Positions 61,491-64,000 of a stretch of 64,000 nucleotides of DNA are shown here, piece after piece. Position numbers and translations under genes: made by a program. Source of the DNA: Candidatus Eiseniibacteriota bacterium (GTDB taxonomy: Bacteria > Eisenbacteria > RBG-16-71-46 > CAIMUX01); the NCBI GenBank assembly GCA_016712505.1, contig JADJQY010000042.1, positions 248,001-312,000 of the forward strand, read 5' to 3'. The notes beneath the pieces were generated by a model. The model had not been told where the DNA came from and made no database searches. It saw only the letters and a program-made list of their open reading frames with translations. Each line of letters begins with the position of its first letter. The first letter of the stretch is position 1.

Positions 61491-62764
61491 CCGATGATCT
61501 CGACCGGGATCGGAGGAGTGACGTAGGCAATCGCGTCGTTCCGCAGCACAGTGATCCGCAAGTGAGTCCGCCCCGCAGTGACGCCAACCAGGTGAAATAG
61601 CGTGATCTCACCCCAATGTTCGGGGTGGTTCACGGTGCCACCCATGCAACCGTTCTCGAACTCGAAGAGCAAGCTGTACTCAGCATCGTCGTAATCCTCA
61701 CCGCGGCAATCCTCGGTCAGGCGCTGGAAGTTGAACAGGTCGGTGGTGTCCCCCACGGCTGCGGTCAGGAGATTCACCGCCGGTGGGCGGCTACCGCAGG
61801 TCTCGGAGAAGAGCACTCCGTCGCGTCCCGTGGCCACCCACACCCCGTTCAGCTTCAAGACGAAGTCGGCCGAACCGGCGTCACCAGCGTTCGGCACGTG
61901 GACGGTCAGCGGGATCGGGCCTGAGGTGTAGTCGGAATGGCCCTCGTGAAGAATCTTCCAGCGCACGGTGGTGGTTCCGGCGACCTTTCCACGAATGAGC
62001 ACGCGCCAGGGGTCGAGCGGATCGACTTCCACCTCGACGAGCGATGGATCTGTGATCTCCCACCCCAGGGTGTAGGGCTCGCCTTCGGGGGCGAACAGAA
62101 GGCGATCCGGCGAAACGAAGCGCACGTCGATGCTGTCGTTCACTCCGCCCACCGGCGCGAGGAGGCGACCGGTGGCCACCTCCGGGTGGGCCAGGTCATA
62201 GTTCCAGGTCGCGAGCCAGGTACACTTCTGGGCCAGCACCAGTCCCTCGGCCTCGATCTCCCCCTCGTCCACGACGTGAAGATCGATCGGGAGCGAGGTG
62301 AAGTCGGCGTGATCCCCGTGCCAGACCCGGATGCGGAAGGTGGTCTTGCCGTCGGCCAGCCCACGCACGGTGAACGCCCACCTGTCCCCATCGACAGCGG
62401 AGATCTCGGCGATGGTCGGGTCCGCCACCTCGAAGCGCAGAGCGTGGTCCACACAAGCGGCGGCCGGAACGGTCTCGAGGCTGTCGGCATCCAGGAAGCG
62501 CACCCGGATCGGCTCCGAGGTCTCCTCGTGGTGGGCGTGCACCTCGCCGGAGGTCGCTCCCTGCCACTGGGTCACGATCACTTCGTCACTTTCCCGCAAG
62601 AGCAGTCCGTCGGCATCGAGATGCTCGCAAGCCGGTTCGCCATCGTCGGCAGGGTTGTCGTCACCGCACCCGGTGAGTCCGCCCCCGAGGAGCAGGGCGG
62701 CGACCAGCATCAGGCACCCCACCGGGGTCAGACCCGGAAACCAATCGCGGACAGAGCGTTGCAT
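61487..62764 (-). CDS. lipoprotein with three His/Asp-bearing Ig-like units
   Basis: The 425-residue product has a signal peptide and lipobox (LLLGGGLTGC, Cys33). It then holds three ~100-residue repeats. Each ends in a variable motif: VWHGDHADFTSLPIDL, ILHEGHSDYTSGPIPL and a degenerate third, VLRNDAIAYVTPPIPV. A His-rich HAHHEE precedes the first. The first two resemble IWHADHADWTSAVIPV of the gene at 56961. Its stop overlaps the TonB receptor start (GTGA), so the two are coupled. A surface metal-capturing lipoprotein partner of the receptor is my inference; no named family was recognised. Confidence 0.82.
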   Translation of the reverse strand: MQRSVRDWFPGLTPVGCLMLVAALLLGGGLTGCGDDNPADDGEPACEHLDADGLLLRESDEVIVTQWQGATSGEVHAHHEETSEPIRVRFLDADSLETVPAAACVDHALRFEVADPTIAEISAVDGDRWAFTVRGLADGKTTFRIRVWHGDHADFTSLPIDLHVVDEGEIEAEGLVLAQKCTWLATWNYDLAHPEVATGRLLAPVGGVNDSIDVRFVSPDRLLFAPEGEPYTLGWEITDPSLVEVEVDPLDPWRVLIRGKVAGTTTVRWKILHEGHSDYTSGPIPLTVHVPNAGDAGSADFVLKLNGVWVATGRDGVLFSETCGSRPPAVNLLTAAVGDTTDLFNFQRLTEDCRGEDYDDAEYSLLFEFENGCMGGTVNHPEHWGEITLFHLVGVTAGRTHLRITVLRNDAIAYVTPPIPVEIIG

Positions 62765-62924
62765 TCTGGGCTCCTTGTTCTCTCCCTGCCGGCCGGGCGT
62801 GCAATCGCTTCGTGCGAGGGAGAGCGCGTTATCACCAACGCATCATATGGTTAGCGCAACAGATAGGACTCCCGAGCAGGCGCGTTCTTGACTAGAGTCA
62901 CGCGAGCGCAAGTTCGTGATAGTA

Positions 62925-62949
62925 ACGATAAACAAGTATCAATTATCGT
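62925..62949. promoter_or_regulatory. candidate Fur/Zur operator palindrome
   Basis: ACGATAA (62925-62931), 11 bases, TTATCGT (62943-62949): an exact 7-bp inverted repeat, GATAA-N11-TTATC. It lies 39 bases upstream of the regulator start codon, in the region between two divergent genes, so it could give autoregulation and control of the lipoprotein-receptor operon. A further CGTTATC half-site is at 62827-62833, nearer the lipoprotein gene. Confidence 0.45.
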
Positions 62950-62987
62950 CAAGAGGGAAGTGCGTTCCCTCGGGAAACAAGGGACCC

Positions 62988-63368
62988 ATGCAGCGGAACA
63001 CGCGACAGCGTCAGGCGATCCAGAAGGCCTTCTCGCACGCGGGGAGACCACTGGGACCGCGGGAAGTCCTGGAAGCGGCCGTGACGGTGGTTCCCGGACT
63101 AGGGATTGCGACGGTCTACCGGACGATCAAGGAACTGGTCGACGCCGGAGAGATCGTGCCGGTGGAGCTGCCGGGCGAGAACACGCGCTACGAGGTATCG
63201 GGCAAGCACCACCACCACCACTTCCACTGCAACAAGTGCAGCGGGGTGTTCGAGGTGGAGGTCTGCAACTTCGACGCGACCGTTCCGAAGGGATTCCGGC
63301 TCGAGGATCACGAGGTGATCCTCTATGGCCTCTGTGACAACTGCGCACCAGGGAGGAAGACGAAATGA
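62988..63368 (+). CDS. Fur/Zur-family metal-dependent repressor
   Basis: The 126-residue regulator starts at ATG 62988, with AAGG six bases upstream; the frame to 62916 overlaps the operator. Residues 1-65 are the winged helix (QRQAIQKAFSHAGRPLGPREVLEAA in parts, GLGIATVYRTIKELVDAGEI). Residues ~70-126 hold His74-78, His80, C81-x2-C84 and C116-x2-C119, the structural Zn site and His-rich sensor site. Fur, Zur, PerR and others share this fold, and I cannot tell which. Zur is favoured by the ZnuD-like receptor. The stop overlaps the PhoD-like start (ATGA). Confidence 0.92.
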   Translation: MQRNTRQRQAIQKAFSHAGRPLGPREVLEAAVTVVPGLGIATVYRTIKELVDAGEIVPVELPGENTRYEVSGKHHHHHFHCNKCSGVFEVEVCNFDATVPKGFRLEDHEVILYGLCDNCAPGRKTK

Positions 63369-64000
63369 GCGACGCGCGCCGGGACTCGGGACGAAACCAC
63401 CCTCGCCTCGAGCCCCGCCGGCTCCCGGCGCGATCGCTCAAGTCTGCCCTGCTCCTCACGTCCTCGATCGCCGCAGTGACGCTCTTCGCGCTGCTCCCGG
63501 CATCCGCGGCACGGGCCCAGTTCGCGACCGCAACGCCCGCGGTGAATTCCTTGGTCGCCGCCATCGCCGCCACTCCTGCCGAGGGGGACCTCCTCGCCGC
63601 CGGCCCGATGCCGGCCGGGGCGGCGCTCCGGTCGGCCACGATCTGGCTCCAGACGAAGCAGGCGTGCAGCGTGGAGCTGCGCTACGGCATCGACGGATCC
63701 GGCAGCGCTGCGGGCGAAACCGGCACGGGAGGCGCTTCGGCTCCCATGATCGCGGCCCCGGCGCAGGCCACGACCCTCGCCGGGGAGCACATCGCGGTCT
63801 TCGAGCTGGATGATCTCGAGCCGGGGACCACCTACCGCTACGAGCTCCGGCTCGATGGCGCCCTGGTCGAAAGGCCCTATCCGTTCACCTTCAAGACGCA
63901 GCCGCTCTGGGAATGGCGCACCGATCCGCCCACCGTGACGGTCATGATCGGCTCCTGTTTCTACGTCAACGAGGAGCAGTACGACCGCCCGGGGAAGCCG
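63365..64000 (+). CDS. PhoD-like alkaline phosphatase, 5' part (runs off the window)
   Basis: The start codon ATG 63365 overlaps the regulator's stop codon. The 212 codons in the window encode a Sec/Tat-like signal (RRLPARSLKSALLLTSS..., cleavage after ARA near 52), the N-terminal beta domain of PhoD-type phosphatases (DDLEPGTTYRYELRLDG, FTFKTQPLWEW) and the opening metallophosphatase motif VMIGSCFYVNEEQYDRPG. PhoD enzymes hydrolyse phosphomonoesters and diesters with Ca or Fe cofactors. Co-transcription with a metal regulator suggests metal control of its expression. The C-terminus with the catalytic residues is beyond position 64000. Confidence 0.85.
   Translation, partial: MSDARRDSGRNHPRLEPRRLPARSLKSALLLTSSIAAVTLFALLPASAARAQFATATPAVNSLVAAIAATPAEGDLLAAGPMPAGAALRSATIWLQTKQACSVELRYGIDGSGSAAGETGTGGASAPMIAAPAQATTLAGEHIAVFELDDLEPGTTYRYELRLDGALVERPYPFTFKTQPLWEWRTDPPTVTVMIGSCFYVNEEQYDRPGKP

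Noticed and set aside
59307..61526. 739-codon open frame on the plus strand
   Set aside because: Antisense to the TonB receptor, whose plug and barrel motifs are clear.
62888..62923. Possible promoter TTGACT ... GATAGT upstream of the Fur-type gene
   Set aside because: The spacer is about 24 bases, too long for sigma-70; the -35-like hexamer is probably chance.

Overview
The window is a GC-rich (roughly two-thirds G+C by eye), densely coded bacterial chromosome segment with no rRNA, tRNA, CRISPR array, transposase or phage gene that I can see. An outer membrane is implied by a TonB-dependent receptor, and lipoproteins by Lgt and several lipobox proteins. Six secreted or surface proteins end in, or close to, the same FlgD-like/T9SS-type beta module (a PNP motif, then a WDG..D..G..V.SG.YF.R pattern and a short basic end). 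That module with high GC suggests an uncultured FCB-group-like lineage such as Candidatus Eisenbacteria. This assignment is inference, not something proven by the sequence.

Layout. 0-6.5 kb (minus strand): lamin-tail secreted protein, a 1072-residue TPR/sigma-54 activator and the ribosome GTPase TypA/BipA. 6.8-8.5 kb (plus): Rieske oxygenase and GNAT acetyltransferase with a 4-base overlap. 8.2-13.3 kb (minus): a tight run of AlkD-like repair protein, M20 amidohydrolase, DUF2203 protein and a membrane-fused spermidine synthase. 13.4-22.2 kb: TPR zincin, glycine-rich protein, MerC-like membrane protein with a His-rich tail, large U32/RlhA-like protein, a truncated surface protein, DinB, Lgt and ornithine aminotransferase. 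22.2-27.1 kb (plus): membrane glycosyltransferase-like protein, a secreted protein, a divergent ClpX-like ATPase and a lipoprotein. 27.2-33.3 kb: fused E1 alpha-beta dehydrogenase, subtilisin-like protease and YceI protein. 33.5-44.5 kb (minus): DNA methyltransferase, two large secreted proteins, QueF, an ECF sigma factor and a kinase-ATPase-TPR regulator. 44.6-50.6 kb: RecQ, a MinD-like/PilZ pair and a STAND-type ATPase with a C-terminal HTH. 50.7-56.6 kb (minus): exported carbonic anhydrase, TPR protein, DUF4331 protein, DUF423 protein and DnaQ-like exonuclease.

The last 7 kb is the most system-like part. A Fur/Zur-family regulator overlaps a PhoD-like phosphatase gene. Divergently, a lipoprotein built of repeated Ig-like units with His/Asp-rich motifs is translationally coupled to a ZnuD-like TonB receptor. 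A Cys-rich secreted protein and a second protein carrying one copy of the same His/Asp unit follow. GATAA...TTATC palindromes lie in two of the control regions. I read this as a candidate metal (probably zinc) acquisition locus with surface proteins that are not standard parts of known zinc systems.

Two genes, the ECF sigma factor and the DNA methyltransferase, each appear frameshifted at a poly-G tract and are each restored by one extra G. This is either homopolymer sequencing error or phase variation. The frameshift in the sigma gene hides queF inside a long spurious frame.
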